DNA from: Rhodococcus sp. WMMA185
GTDB lineage: Bacteria > Actinomycetota > Actinomycetes > Mycobacteriales > Mycobacteriaceae
DNA: 64,000 nucleotides
Assembly (NCBI RefSeq): GCF_001767395.1
Contig: NZ_CP017014.1
Location: 2,426,501-2,490,500, forward strand
Direction: 5' to 3'
Each line of letters opens with the position of its first letter. Within the stretch, counting starts at the first letter, position 1. Made by a program: the position numbers and the translations under genes. Below the pieces are notes generated by a model. It searched no databases. It was not told the origin of the DNA and worked only from the letters and a program-made list of their open reading frames with translations. This document shows, in pieces, positions 1-10,157 of the stretch.

Positions 1-1300
1 AGCGCCCCACGCCCGAAGACGTCGCAAAGAGCAGCACCGCGCATCCGCACATCCAGGCCACGGTCCGTCCCACCGGCCATTTGTCGCCCCGGCGGCGGAG
101 CTTTCGCAATCCGAGCATGTAGACGAGCGCGAAAACAATCGCCGCAGTACCGAAGAGCAGGTCGAATCGCCAGTCCAGCATCAGACGCTCGAACGTCGGC
201 GGACCCGACAGGTTGTAGCCGAGTTCGACCTCGGTGAGGGTGGGCACGCTGCTCGGTGGTGGCGGCGGCGTACGGCCGAGCCCGACGGCGAGCCCGATCG
301 TAGCGCCGAAAACCAAGGCCTCGGCTCCCGCGAACCGGATCAGGTTTCCGCGGCTCGTCGGATCCTTCTGCAGCGCGGGCAGCGCCCGGCGGCGATGTGC
401 CCAGCCGAAGATACCCAGGATGATCAGTGCCACGGCCTTGGCCACCACGAGGCGACCGTACGTGGTGGTCATGAAGTCGTCGATCGGGACGCGGACGAGC
501 GCGTTCACCACTCCGCTGACGGCCATGACTGCGAAGCAGACACCCGCGACCGCGGAGAACCTTCGTGCCGCCACGTCGGTGTACGCGCCCGCCCGTCGCG
601 CATGGGCCAGCAGCGCGAACAGCCCGCCCGCCCACAGCGAGGCCGCGACGAGGTGAAGGATCAAGCTGTTGGTCGCCAAGTCGTGCGAACCGCCCGAAGA
701 CGAGTGCCCGGTCAAGGCCAGCGGCATCAGTCCGAGAATCGCGACTGCCAGGAGGATCGGTGTCCACCACCAGCGCAGCACCAACCGCGCCACGATTGCC
801 ACGACGATGGCGATGATCGCGGTCCACCGCCACACGCTCGCGAGTTCGACCTGATCGATCGATCTGAACACGTTGCTCGGCTTGGCAGCCTCGGTGAACG
901 GTTGCCCCGAAGTATCCGACAGCGAAAGCGGGACCAGGACCAGGGCGGTCGCCGCCCACACGATCGCGGCGTGTGAGGCCGTCCGGACCGCACGGTAGCC
1001 GTCCACGTCCAGGACCCCCGACTTCTGAGGTGGTACGAAGAACGCCGCAAGCAGCAGCGACCCGATCGTGATGACCGCGGCAACCTCGGACACCGCTCGC
1101 ATTGCCGGTAGCCCATAGGTGGTGATCGGGCCCGGATCCGGAATCCCCAGCAATACGAGCGCCTGCGCGGCGGAGAGACCAACCACGATGGCTGCGACCA
1201 GACCGGCAATGAGCCCGCCGACGACGAACAGAGCAGACGAATCGGCCCGGTTCGGGGGTTGTGGTTCCTTGTCGGACTTCGTGAGCAGGGGTGTAGCCAT
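1..1300 (-). CDS. CopD/CtaG-type copper resistance and cytochrome oxidase assembly membrane protein, 3' end outside window
   Basis: Polytopic membrane protein of which about 430 N-terminal residues are visible; the stop lies beyond base 1. Reading left from the ATG at 1298-1300, the product begins MATPLLTKSDKEPQPP and continues with many hydrophobic spans. The central part carries TGHSSSGGSHDLATN and LHLVAASLWAGGLFALL, the pattern of the CopD domain thought to handle copper across the membrane. In actinobacteria this domain is commonly fused to a C-terminal CtaG/caa3 assembly domain; the final visible part (YNLSGPPTFERLMLDW) fits the start of that half. Inferred role: copper delivery or tolerance linked to cytochrome c oxidase. 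A TACCCT box seven bases before the ATG and no Shine-Dalgarno suggest a leaderless mRNA. The exact family split cannot be checked without the missing end. Confidence 0.85.
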   Translation of the reverse strand, partial: MATPLLTKSDKEPQPPNRADSSALFVVGGLIAGLVAAIVVGLSAAQALVLLGIPDPGPITTYGLPAMRAVSEVAAVITIGSLLLAAFFVPPQKSGVLDVDGYRAVRTASHAAIVWAATALVLVPLSLSDTSGQPFTEAAKPSNVFRSIDQVELASVWRWTAIIAIVVAIVARLVLRWWWTPILLAVAILGLMPLALTGHSSSGGSHDLATNSLILHLVAASLWAGGLFALLAHARRAGAYTDVAARRFSAVAGVCFAVMAVSGVVNALVRVPIDDFMTTTYGRLVVAKAVALIILGIFGWAHRRRALPALQKDPTSRGNLIRFAGAEALVFGATIGLAVGLGRTPPPPPSSVPTLTEVELGYNLSGPPTFERLMLDWRFDLLFGTAAIVFALVYMLGLRKLRRRGDKWPVGRTVAWMCGCAVLLFATSSGVGR

Positions 1301-1307
1301 GCCAACA

Positions 1308-1313
1308 AGGGTA
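1308..1313 (-). promoter_or_regulatory. -10 box (TACCCT) of a probable leaderless promoter for the CopD/CtaG gene
   Basis: Read on the minus strand the hexamer is TACCCT, which fits the actinobacterial TANNNT -10 consensus. It ends seven bases before the ATG, so a transcript starting at the usual distance would begin at the start codon. No purine-rich ribosome binding site lies between. This is one of at least sixteen similar cases in the window. Confidence 0.5.
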
Positions 1314-1444
1314 GGACCTACGACAACCCGTCGGAGACGCGAGTGTTCCAGCTAACCTGGACGTGGAAGCCGCGCCGGAAGATATAGATCGCAGAAGGAC
1401 TGGGTCGGCCGTTCTCAACGGCCGCCGGGTAATATGTGCTCCGC

Positions 1445-1520
1445 GCCTCCGTAGCTCAGGGGATAGAGCAAGAGCCTTCTAATCTCTTGGTCGCAGGTTC
1501 GAATCCTGCCGGGGGCACCA
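1445..1520 (+). tRNA. tRNA-Arg (anticodon TCT)
   Basis: A 76-nt cloverleaf with CCA encoded. The acceptor arms GCCTCCG and CGGGGGC pair (one G-U), the anticodon loop CTTCTAA places TCT at positions 34-36, and the T arm contains GGTTCGAATCC. The innermost anticodon-stem pair is a C-T mismatch. A TAATAT box about 15 bases upstream (around 1429-1434) is a plausible -10. Protein-like frames across this locus are shadows of the tRNA. Confidence 0.95.
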
Positions 1521-1663
1521 AACTCCCAGTTCGCGGGGCTTCCGAGTCCACAAAGCGAACCCATAATTCGCATGGTCGAATATTCGTTCCACTTCTTGGA
1601 CGAATCCTCCCCTAGATCCATCATCGAATTCCCTTCGATGTCGTCAATCCGCATCGGTATTCA

Positions 1664-2419
1664 CTAGTCACCCAGCGAGAGGCCGATGCTCTCCTGGGCC
1701 TCGTCCTCGCTATAGGTCATCCGGCCACGGTCACTGATCTCGAGTTGGTAGAACTGCTCGCCCCGCGGTACATCCTCGACCGCGAAGTGCATCGAGCAGG
1801 TGCTGCCGGTCTTGTCGCTCGAGACGAACTCGCCCTTGGCGATGAGACTCTCATCCACGCCATAGACCAGGATGTCGCGGCCCGGGTATATGTCGGAGTA
1901 CCCGCCGTCGCCCTCGCAATCGAACTCTTCTCCGTAGCCGTAGGACCGGGTCGTCGAGTCGTACAGCGTGAGTGAGCCCTCCATGGTGAAGGTATCGGAC
2001 GGTGAGTTCACCGCCTCGGCGACGAGGGCAGCAGCCACTATGAAGACAAAGAGGCCACCGACGAGCCACGGCAGCACCTTCTCTGGCTTCAGCGACTTCA
2101 GCTTCGCTGCCAGATCCGGCGATGTCGGCTCCGGCGCTGCGGGCGGATACGCGGGCTGCATGGAGGCCGTGGGCGGAACGGGTCCGTGCGGGAACGCCGG
2201 AGCCCCCTGGTACGGAGCCCCCTGGTACGGACCGCCTTGGTACGGAGCGCCCTGGTACCGAGCGCCCTGGTACGGACCGCCCTGGTACGGACCGCCCTGG
2301 TACGGAGCCCCCTGGTACGGACCGCCTTCGTACGGAGCCCCCTGGTCCGTTGGCCCCTGGGGCGGAGGCCCCTGGGGCGGAGGCCCCTGGGGCGGTTGCG
2401 CGTTAGGTTGATCGTTCAC
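1664..2419 (-). CDS. Proline-rich single-pass membrane protein with pentapeptide (A/G-P-Y-Q-G) tract
   Basis: About 251 residues from the GTG at 2417-2419 (product begins VNDQPNAQPPQG); a TTG twelve codons upstream is an alternative. Three parts are visible: a long N-terminal tract of PPQG and then (A/G)PYQG repeats (roughly residues 5-75), one transmembrane helix around residues 115-135 (VLPWLVGGLFVFIVAAALVA), and an acidic C-terminal domain of about 110 residues with two cysteines that probably lies outside the membrane. Proline-rich cytoplasmic tails on small membrane proteins are common in mycolate-producing actinobacteria. Position next to the MFS permease and cmrA matches, from memory, the proline-rich membrane protein Rv2507. 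Function unknown. Neither start has a good ribosome binding site. Confidence 0.8.
   Translation of the reverse strand: MNDQPNAQPPQGPPPQGPPPQGPTDQGAPYEGGPYQGAPYQGGPYQGGPYQGARYQGAPYQGGPYQGAPYQGAPAFPHGPVPPTASMQPAYPPAAPEPTSPDLAAKLKSLKPEKVLPWLVGGLFVFIVAAALVAEAVNSPSDTFTMEGSLTLYDSTTRSYGYGEEFDCEGDGGYSDIYPGRDILVYGVDESLIAKGEFVSSDKTGSTCSMHFAVEDVPRGEQFYQLEISDRGRMTYSEDEAQESIGLSLGD
2199..2348. repeat. 15-bp tandem repeat encoding the (A/G)PYQG tract
   Basis: About ten imperfect 15-bp units (type CCTGGTACGGAGCCC on the + strand) run head to tail inside the proline-rich protein gene. Units differ mainly at the codon alternating Ala and Gly; one unit has Arg for Pro and the first has Glu for Gln. Three GGCGGAGGCCCCTGG-like units follow for the PPQG part. 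Such in-frame tracts readily change copy number by slippage. Confidence 0.9.
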
Positions 2420-2736
2420 GGTCGTATGGAAACACGCCGCCCGGTTTGTTCCCAAAATGGCGCAACGGATCGGCGCGTCTCAGAGCTACGAGGGGCCCGA
2501 ACCACGACGAACCGCGTCCAGCCGGACACAGCACTGGATCCGGACGACTCGCATCTGAAGAGGATTTCGTGTCTTGGGAGCTGCAATGGCACCGGGGCCG
2601 GACACTCGACGATCCGAGCGGAGAACGGGTACCGACACGTACGCTGGATCTGCCCGGGCAACTGGCGCCCACCACCAGCTCTGACCGACAAGGCGGCATT
2701 GCCTACATCGGTCGATCGACGGAGTGGAGAACTGAC

Positions 2737-2826
2737 GTGAGCAGACATCTCGACAAGATCCGGCGTGCAGGGTTCGCAGTGGCCGTCGCGGCCACGGGAC
2801 TGGTGGGCAGAACCCATGAGCGATGA
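2737..2826 (+). CDS. Possible 29-residue leader ORF overlapping the start of the catalase-like gene
   Basis: A GTG at 2737 is preceded by GGAG at 2726-2729 (seven-base spacing), the best ribosome binding site in this stretch. The frame encodes 29 residues with a basic N-terminus (VSRHLDKIRRAG) and a short hydrophobic run (FAVAVAATGLVG), and stops at 2824-2826. It overlaps the catalase-like start at 2816 by 11 bases in a different frame. Ribosomes ending here could re-initiate at the ATG just upstream, so it may be a coupling leader. It could equally be a gene remnant or chance; the frame stays open further upstream without recognisable protein features. Confidence 0.35.
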   Translation: MSRHLDKIRRAGFAVAVAATGLVGRTHER

Positions 2827-3913
2827 AGAGAAACCAGATGCGTCCCCGACGCTGAGTCGCCGCGGCGTCCTGCTCGGACTCGCTGCCCTCGGTGGAATCG
2901 CCGCAGTGGATGTCGGCGGTTTCCTGTACGCGGGAGGTTGGTTGACGCCCGGCAGGTTGACTCCATCGCGATTCACCGATCGGTTCCAGCAGGTATTCGG
3001 CAAGCACGATGGATTCCGGCGCAATCATGCCAAGGGACTGAGCGCCTCTGGGCATTTCATCAGCAACGGGGCGGGGGCCGAGATATCCAGAGCCGTGGTC
3101 TTCCAACCCGGCGAGTTCGCGGTGGAGGGCCGGTTCTCGCTGTCCGGCGGCGTCCCCGATGTTGCGGACGCGAATGCCACCGTACGAGGCCTGGGATTGC
3201 TGTTCACCCTGCCGAACGGAGAACAGTGGCGGACCGCGATGGTCAACATCCCGGTTTTCTTCGACAACACCCCGGAAGGCTTCTTCGAGCGAATCCTCGC
3301 ATCCAAGCCGGATCCCGCCACCGGCAATCCCGATCCGGACAAGATGGCCGCGTTCCTGGCCAGGCACCCTGAGACCGCTGCGGCGATGGAGATCATCGGG
3401 CAGAACCCGCCCAGCTCCGGATTCGACAACAGCACCTTTTACGGACTCAACGCGTTCCGCGTCACCGACAGCCTCGGGGCCGTCCGCCCGGTGCGCTGGA
3501 TGGTCGTCCCCGAGCAACCGTTCGAACCGGCGGACCCTGTACAGCCACCCGGCAGGGATTACCTCTTCGACGCCCTGATCCGCAAGGTCGCGGACACACC
3601 CCTGTATTGGCGCCTGATTCTCACGATCGGCCAACCAGGTGACCCAACCAACGACGCCACCGTGCCGTGGCCGCCACACCGACACGCCATCGATGCCGGC
3701 AGATTGACGATCGACTCGGTACAGACCGAAGAGCAGGGCAACGCCCGGGACATCAACTTCGACCCGCTCATTCTTCCCTACGGCATCGCGCGGTCCGACG
3801 ATCCACTGCTCAGCGCACGGTCGGCGGTGTACGCCAAATCCTTCCAACGTAGGTCCAGCGAGCCCAAAACGCCCAGTGCAGTCAACGTCGAGAGGGTGCT
3901 CGATGAGCGATAA
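2816..3913 (+). CDS. srpA: Catalase-family peroxidase (SrpA-like), Tat-type N-terminus
   Basis: A 365-residue heme enzyme of the small catalase-related (SrpA) family, expected to decompose peroxides or oxidise substrates with them. The N-terminus has a twin-arginine motif (LSRRGVLLG) followed by a hydrophobic stretch to about residue 50, so it is probably exported or membrane-anchored by Tat. The segment RNHAKGLSASGHF contains His71, in the place of the distal catalytic histidine of catalases, and FYGLNAFRVTDSLGAVRPVRW (in part) is typical of the fold. The ATG at 2816 fits the family start. Its end overlaps the cytochrome b561 gene by 11 bases, a pairing often seen, which suggests electron exchange with a membrane cytochrome b. 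Confidence 0.88.
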   Translation: MSDEEKPDASPTLSRRGVLLGLAALGGIAAVDVGGFLYAGGWLTPGRLTPSRFTDRFQQVFGKHDGFRRNHAKGLSASGHFISNGAGAEISRAVVFQPGEFAVEGRFSLSGGVPDVADANATVRGLGLLFTLPNGEQWRTAMVNIPVFFDNTPEGFFERILASKPDPATGNPDPDKMAAFLARHPETAAAMEIIGQNPPSSGFDNSTFYGLNAFRVTDSLGAVRPVRWMVVPEQPFEPADPVQPPGRDYLFDALIRKVADTPLYWRLILTIGQPGDPTNDATVPWPPHRHAIDAGRLTIDSVQTEEQGNARDINFDPLILPYGIARSDDPLLSARSAVYAKSFQRRSSEPKTPSAVNVERVLDER

Positions 3914-4520
3914 GCAGATCGGCCGTACCCCACAGTTCGCCCTCCCTTCCCGACTGCTGCATTGGGTTATGGCGGTTATGGTCATCACCCAGCTCTTCAT
4001 CGGCGTCACCATGGTGGCCTCGCTGGCCAACTACAACATTCTTCTAGCCATCCACCGGCCGCTGGGGATCGCGATCCTCATCTTCGTCGTGATCCGAATC
4101 GGAAACCGGCTGCTGCACAAGCCACCACCGTTCCTGTCCACGATGCGGCCATGGGAACGTCGTGTGGCGACCCGGTCGGAACAACTGCTCTACGTACTGC
4201 TGGTCGCGCAACCGTTGGCCGGTTGGGCCATGCTGTCGAGTGCGGGAGTCCCGATCGTTCTCTTTCGGCAACTACACCTTCCGGCGATCGCACCGCACAA
4301 CACGACTGTGTACGCGGTGCTGTGGTACACCCACCTGACGCTGGCGTACCTGCTGTTCGCCACCTTCACAGCCCACATGTGCGCGATCTTGTTTCATACC
4401 TTGGTGATCCGCGACCGCATTCTCGACCGCATGGCCCTATGGCCCATACCCAAGACAGCACCGGCAGCAAAGCCCGCGACGGAGCAGGCAGCTGGGCAGG
4501 TAGCTGAACCACCTGATTGA
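3903..4520 (+). CDS. Cytochrome b561 family membrane protein
   Basis: A 205-residue protein with four transmembrane helices and histidines placed for b-heme ligation: LLHWVMAVMVITQLFIG (helix 1), LLAIHRPLGIAILIFVVIR (helix 2), LLYVLLVAQPLAGW (helix 3) and WYTHLTLAYLLFATFTAHM (helix 4). The ATG at 3903 lies within the last codons of the peroxidase gene, so the two are translationally coupled. Known relatives pass electrons between quinol or ascorbate-like donors and periplasmic enzymes; by context this one probably serves the SrpA-like peroxidase. The C-terminal tail is Ala/Pro/Glu-rich and soluble. Confidence 0.9.
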   Translation: MSDKQIGRTPQFALPSRLLHWVMAVMVITQLFIGVTMVASLANYNILLAIHRPLGIAILIFVVIRIGNRLLHKPPPFLSTMRPWERRVATRSEQLLYVLLVAQPLAGWAMLSSAGVPIVLFRQLHLPAIAPHNTTVYAVLWYTHLTLAYLLFATFTAHMCAILFHTLVIRDRILDRMALWPIPKTAPAAKPATEQAAGQVAEPPD

Positions 4521-4614
4521 CGACAGATTGAAAATTCAGCTCGGAGATCCCCCGCCTCGGCACGGTTGGCCGGAAGCAGGGAGCGAACCAGCGCGCGCGT
4601 CGTAGGGTGTCGGA

Positions 4615-5466
4615 ATGCTGTCAACATCAGAAAATGCGCACATCACCGTCGGCGACCTGACTTTCGACGTCGCCATCAGTGGACCAGCCGACGGGGAGGC
4701 AGTCCTTCTCCTACACGGGTTTCCGGAAAGCGCCGCGGCGTGGGGACCCGTCAGCGAATTGCTGAACGCGTCGGGTCTGCGGACCTATACGCCGAACCAG
4801 CGCGGGTACTCGCCCGGCGCGAGACCCGACGGAGTCGACTCGTACGGGGTCGATCGTCTCGCCGCGGATGTCATCGGCCTCCTCGACGCTCTCGACCTCG
4901 ACACCGTCCATCTCGTCGGCCACGACTGGGGTGCCACGGTCTCCTGGGTGGTCGCTGCCCGTCACCCCGACCGCATCACATCTCTCACCGCCGTTTCCGT
5001 ACCCCACCTCGCCGCATTCGGCCGGGCACTGCGCGAAGACAAAGACCAGCAGCAGCGCTCGAGTTACATCGGTCTGCTGAGGATGGAAGGCAAGGCCGAG
5101 CAGGTCCTCCTCGAAGACAACGCACGGCGCCTGCGCGCAATGTTCGGCGATGCCGTCGCACCGGAATTGGTCGACAAACATGTCGCTCTACTCACCGAAC
5201 CGGGGGCCCTGACCGGTGCGCTGAACTACTACCGCGCCATGACGAGCGATCTGGACCAGACGCCCGCCGTCACCGTGCCCACCACCTATCTGTGGAGCAC
5301 CGAAGACATCGCGATGGGGCGCGCCGGGGCCGAGATGTGCGGTGAGTTCGTCGATGCACCCTACGAATTCATCGTGTTGGAAGGTGCCACGCACTGGATT
5401 CCCGAGCAGCGACCGACCGAACTCGCGAAAGCGATCCTCGAGCGCACCGGAACCAACCCCGCTTGA
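4615..5466 (+). CDS. Alpha/beta hydrolase, epoxide hydrolase-like
   Basis: A 283-residue alpha/beta-hydrolase. The oxyanion motif HGFPES (residues 34-39) and the nucleophile elbow GHDWG, with Asp rather than Ser, are the signature of soluble epoxide hydrolases and haloalkane dehalogenases; HGFP favours epoxide hydrolase. The terminal catalytic His is probably in GATHWIPEQRP. The lid region holds NYYRAM, matching the ring-opening Tyr of epoxide hydrolases. Substrate unknown; lipid epoxides are a guess. A TAGGGT box at 4603-4608, six bases before the ATG, and no Shine-Dalgarno suggest leaderless transcription. Confidence 0.85.
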   Translation: MLSTSENAHITVGDLTFDVAISGPADGEAVLLLHGFPESAAAWGPVSELLNASGLRTYTPNQRGYSPGARPDGVDSYGVDRLAADVIGLLDALDLDTVHLVGHDWGATVSWVVAARHPDRITSLTAVSVPHLAAFGRALREDKDQQQRSSYIGLLRMEGKAEQVLLEDNARRLRAMFGDAVAPELVDKHVALLTEPGALTGALNYYRAMTSDLDQTPAVTVPTTYLWSTEDIAMGRAGAEMCGEFVDAPYEFIVLEGATHWIPEQRPTELAKAILERTGTNPA

Positions 5467-5543
5467 AGTCCGCCGTTCCCGTCTGCGGGGCCATTCTTCT
5501 GGTTTGATGGCAGTACGCATCTCGCGCACCCGGGGAGGGCACC

Positions 5544-6122
5544 ATGAGTGGTATCGCAATCCTGTTGGTCGGGGCGGTTCTGTGCTTCGCCGGCATCGGT
5601 TCACTTCACGTCGCGGTTCTCGCCTCCGGATTCGGGCTCGGTTGGCTCCTGGCCGACCTGCTGTCGCTATCGATCGGGACGACGTTCTTGGTCGCCCTGA
5701 TCGGTGCGGTGGTGGCGTGGGTGGCCACCACGCTGATATTCAAGTTCGCCGCGTTCTTCCTCGGAATCATCGCCGGCGCCGTGATCGGCGCGAAGCTCAG
5801 CCGCGTCCTGCAGCCGGAAGACACCAACTGGCTGCTGAGCGCAGTCGTGATCGTCGCACTGGCGGTTGCCTGCGGCTTCATCGCCGACCGGTACCGCGCA
5901 CGAGCGCTGTTGTGGCTGACCGCGCTCGGCGGAGCGAGCATGGTGGCGTCCGGACTCGGCCTGGCCATAGGCCCCCTGGATTTCCTGGACAATCCGAACG
6001 CGGGCGCACAGCAGGTGTTCGCCACACTGATCTGGATCGCAGTGGCGGCCGCGGGCTGGCTTACCCAACGGCGACTCTTCCCGGACAAACTGCGTATCGG
6101 CGACGATCGCGCGAAGCGCTAG
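5544..6122 (+). CDS. Small polytopic membrane protein, DUF4203-like
   Basis: A 192-residue protein made almost entirely of transmembrane helices (about six), with glycine-rich helices such as IGAVVAWVATTLIF and FLGIIAGAVIGAK. Start ATG at 5544 follows a good ribosome binding site (GGGAGGGCACC). It resembles DUF4203-type proteins but I cannot assign a function. Its stop codon TAG shares the CTAG at 6119-6122 with the stop of the convergent MFS gene, so the two genes end on the same four bases. Confidence 0.75.
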   Translation: MSGIAILLVGAVLCFAGIGSLHVAVLASGFGLGWLLADLLSLSIGTTFLVALIGAVVAWVATTLIFKFAAFFLGIIAGAVIGAKLSRVLQPEDTNWLLSAVVIVALAVACGFIADRYRARALLWLTALGGASMVASGLGLAIGPLDFLDNPNAGAQQVFATLIWIAVAAAGWLTQRRLFPDKLRIGDDRAKR

Positions 6123-7444
6123 TCGCGTTCGGGTGCCCGCACCACCAATAGAGCGCCGAGTCCGATCGCAAGCACGACCAGCAGTCCGACTATGCCGCCA
6201 CGATCCGCAGCGAACCAAAAAGCGAACAGCCCGAACAGGCTCGGCGACAGGAACGAGACGGCGCGGCCCGTCGTCGCATAGAGACCGAACATCTGCCCCT
6301 CCCTGCCCGGCGGTGTGATTCTGGCCAGGAACGTGCGCGACGACGACTGCGCCGGACCGACGAACACACACAACAGCAACCCGAACAGCCAGAACATCGC
6401 CGGGCCCGACACCATCAGCAAGACGATGCCGACAACGATCATCGCAACCAGCGAGGTCACGATCACCGTCTTGGGTCCGACTTTGTCGTCGAACCGCCCC
6501 GCAGTCAGGGCCCCGACAGCGGCGACCACGTTGGCTGCGACGCCGAACAGCAGCACGTCGGCGACGCTGATGCCGTAGACGTTGACGGCCAGAACGGCTC
6601 CGAACGTGAAGACGCCCGCGAGACCGTCCCGGAACAGCGCACTGGCCCCCAGAAAATAGACGGTGCGGCGGTCGGCAGACCAGAGGTCGCGTAGGTCTCG
6701 GGCCAGCACCCGATACGACTCGAAGAAGCCCGCCTTGTCTGCACCCGGGTCGACCTCGAGACGCGGCAACTCGGGAACGGTCAGCAGGACCGGAATCGCG
6801 AAGACTGCGAGCCAGACGGCCGCCAGCACCGCCACCATCCGGATATTCATCCCGTCCTCGGTGGTCAACCCCAGAAAACCCCGTTGGTCGCCGTCACCGA
6901 CGATGAACCCGAAATAGGACAACAGCAGGAGCACGATCCCACCGAGGTAGCCCATCGACCAACCGAAGCCGGACACCCGGCCGATATTCGCCGGTGTCGA
7001 CACCTGCCGGAGCATCGCGTTGTAGGGAACATTGGCCAGTTCGAAGATCACCGAACCCACGGCAAGCAGCACCAGGCCGAGCCACAGGTATTCATAGGAG
7101 TCGCGGACGAAGAACATCGCAGCCATGCAGGCGACGGTTGCGAGGGTGAGGGCACCGAGGGCCCACTTGCGCCGTCCAGCGGCGTCGAATCGCTGTCCTG
7201 AGATGGGTGCGAGCACGGCGATGAAGAATCCCGCGATTCCGAGTGACCACCCGAGCCAGGCGCTTGCCGACACCGGGCCGGGGAGGTCGTCGCCGACCGC
7301 GTCGGTGAGGTACACGGAGAAGACGAACGTCACAATCACCGCGTTGAACGCGGCTGAGCCCCAATCCCACAAGCCCCAGGCCACAACCTGTCGGCGCGTC
7401 GCGGCTTCCCCGATCCCGGCCGGCGGACGAACGTCGGTGCTCAT
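6119..7444 (-). CDS. MFS permease of the UMF1/Atg22-like family
   Basis: A 441-residue transporter with about twelve transmembrane helices. The N-terminal WGLWDWGSAAFNAVIVTFVF motif is typical of the UMF1 (Atg22-like) branch of MFS permeases, whose bacterial substrates are largely unknown (amino acids have been suggested). Two six-helix halves are separated by a polar loop near residue 230 (LEVDPGADKAGF). Position beside cmrA matches, from memory, M. tuberculosis Rv2508c. A TAGGCT box lies seven bases before the ATG (plus-strand 7452-7457), consistent with a leaderless transcript. Confidence 0.85.
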   Translation of the reverse strand: MSTDVRPPAGIGEAATRRQVVAWGLWDWGSAAFNAVIVTFVFSVYLTDAVGDDLPGPVSASAWLGWSLGIAGFFIAVLAPISGQRFDAAGRRKWALGALTLATVACMAAMFFVRDSYEYLWLGLVLLAVGSVIFELANVPYNAMLRQVSTPANIGRVSGFGWSMGYLGGIVLLLLSYFGFIVGDGDQRGFLGLTTEDGMNIRMVAVLAAVWLAVFAIPVLLTVPELPRLEVDPGADKAGFFESYRVLARDLRDLWSADRRTVYFLGASALFRDGLAGVFTFGAVLAVNVYGISVADVLLFGVAANVVAAVGALTAGRFDDKVGPKTVIVTSLVAMIVVGIVLLMVSGPAMFWLFGLLLCVFVGPAQSSSRTFLARITPPGREGQMFGLYATTGRAVSFLSPSLFGLFAFWFAADRGGIVGLLVVLAIGLGALLVVRAPERD

Positions 7445-7531
7445 GTCCGCGAGCCTAGGCGGCGAACAGGATGTTCGGGCGGGTCTGATCTTCCCGAGTC
7501 GAGTCGATTACAAAAAGATATTGTGCAATTG

Positions 7532-7556
7532 GTTGCATACTCACCTCGTTGCATAC
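7532..7556 (+). promoter_or_regulatory. Direct repeat GTTGCATAC x2, candidate PadR operator
   Basis: GTTGCATAC occurs at 7532-7540 and again at 7548-7556, a 16-bp period, ending 11 bases before the GTG of the padR-like gene. A further partial copy (TTGTGCAATTGG) lies just upstream in an AT-rich stretch. PadR regulators commonly repress their own operon from sites overlapping the promoter, so this is a candidate autoregulatory site; the direct rather than inverted arrangement is unusual. Confidence 0.45.
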
Positions 7557-7567
7557 ATACTCTGCTC

Positions 7568-8101
7568 GTGGCACTCGAACATGCGCTGCTCGTCTCCCTG
7601 ACCGAACGTTCAGGGTCGGGCTACGAATTGGCTCGCCGGTTCGACAAATCCATCGGCTTCTTCCAGAGCGCCACTCATCAGCAGATCTACCGCGTTCTCA
7701 AGCGCATGGACGAGTCCGGATGGGTGAACGCCGAGGTGGTCGCCCAGGACGGCAGGCCCGATAAGAAGGTCTACCGCGTCAGTGACGCCGGGAGATCGGA
7801 GCTCGGACGCTGGATCGCCGAACCGAGCGCACCCATCCCTATGCGCAACGAACTGGCGGTGAAGATCCGTGCCGCACAGCACGGTGACCTCGCCGCGCTC
7901 ATCGCCGAGGTTGCCCGCCACCGTGACGGTCACGCCGCACGGCTAGAGGTCTACCGCATGATCGAACAACGTGACTTCCCCACCCCGGATCAGCTTTCCG
8001 GACCAGCCCTCCACCAGTACCTCGTCCTGCGCGGCGGAATTCGCGTAGAAGAGGGGTTCGCCGACTGGTGTCAAGAAGTACTCGACGCGCTCTCACAGTA
8101 A
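7568..8101 (+). CDS. PadR family transcriptional regulator
   Basis: A 177-residue regulator with the PadR winged-helix domain at the N-terminus: LEHALLVSLTERSGSGYEL, HQQIYRVLKRMDESGWV and KKVYRVSDAGRSEL. A C-terminal helical region (about residues 85-175) matches the dimerisation domain of the longer Vir/AphA-like subfamily. The GTG at 7568 is chosen because the domain begins directly after it; longer frames add unrelated residues. It sits 12 bases before the dienoyl-CoA reductase gene and probably controls that operon. Confidence 0.88.
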   Translation: MALEHALLVSLTERSGSGYELARRFDKSIGFFQSATHQQIYRVLKRMDESGWVNAEVVAQDGRPDKKVYRVSDAGRSELGRWIAEPSAPIPMRNELAVKIRAAQHGDLAALIAEVARHRDGHAARLEVYRMIEQRDFPTPDQLSGPALHQYLVLRGGIRVEEGFADWCQEVLDALSQ

Positions 8102-10138
<2,037 letters not shown>

Positions 10139-10157
10139 CGCACTAGGCTGGCTGACC

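Noticed and set aside
1415..1654. Open frame over tRNA-Arg (and similar ones over tRNA-His, tRNA-Lys and tRNA-Leu)
   Set aside because: The peptides (for example GAPGRIRTCDQEIRRL) are translations of the reverse strand of tRNA genes, a well-known annotation artefact.
2446..2520. tRNA-like D-arm sequence (TGGCGCAACGGATCGGCGCG)
   Set aside because: It resembles the D arm of some tRNAs, but there is no pairing acceptor stem, no anticodon arm and no TTCGA T loop downstream.
2486..4030. 514-codon open frame antisense to the catalase-like gene
   Set aside because: Product has no signal, domain or ribosome binding site, and the opposite frame encodes a recognisable enzyme; long antisense frames are expected from GC-biased codons.
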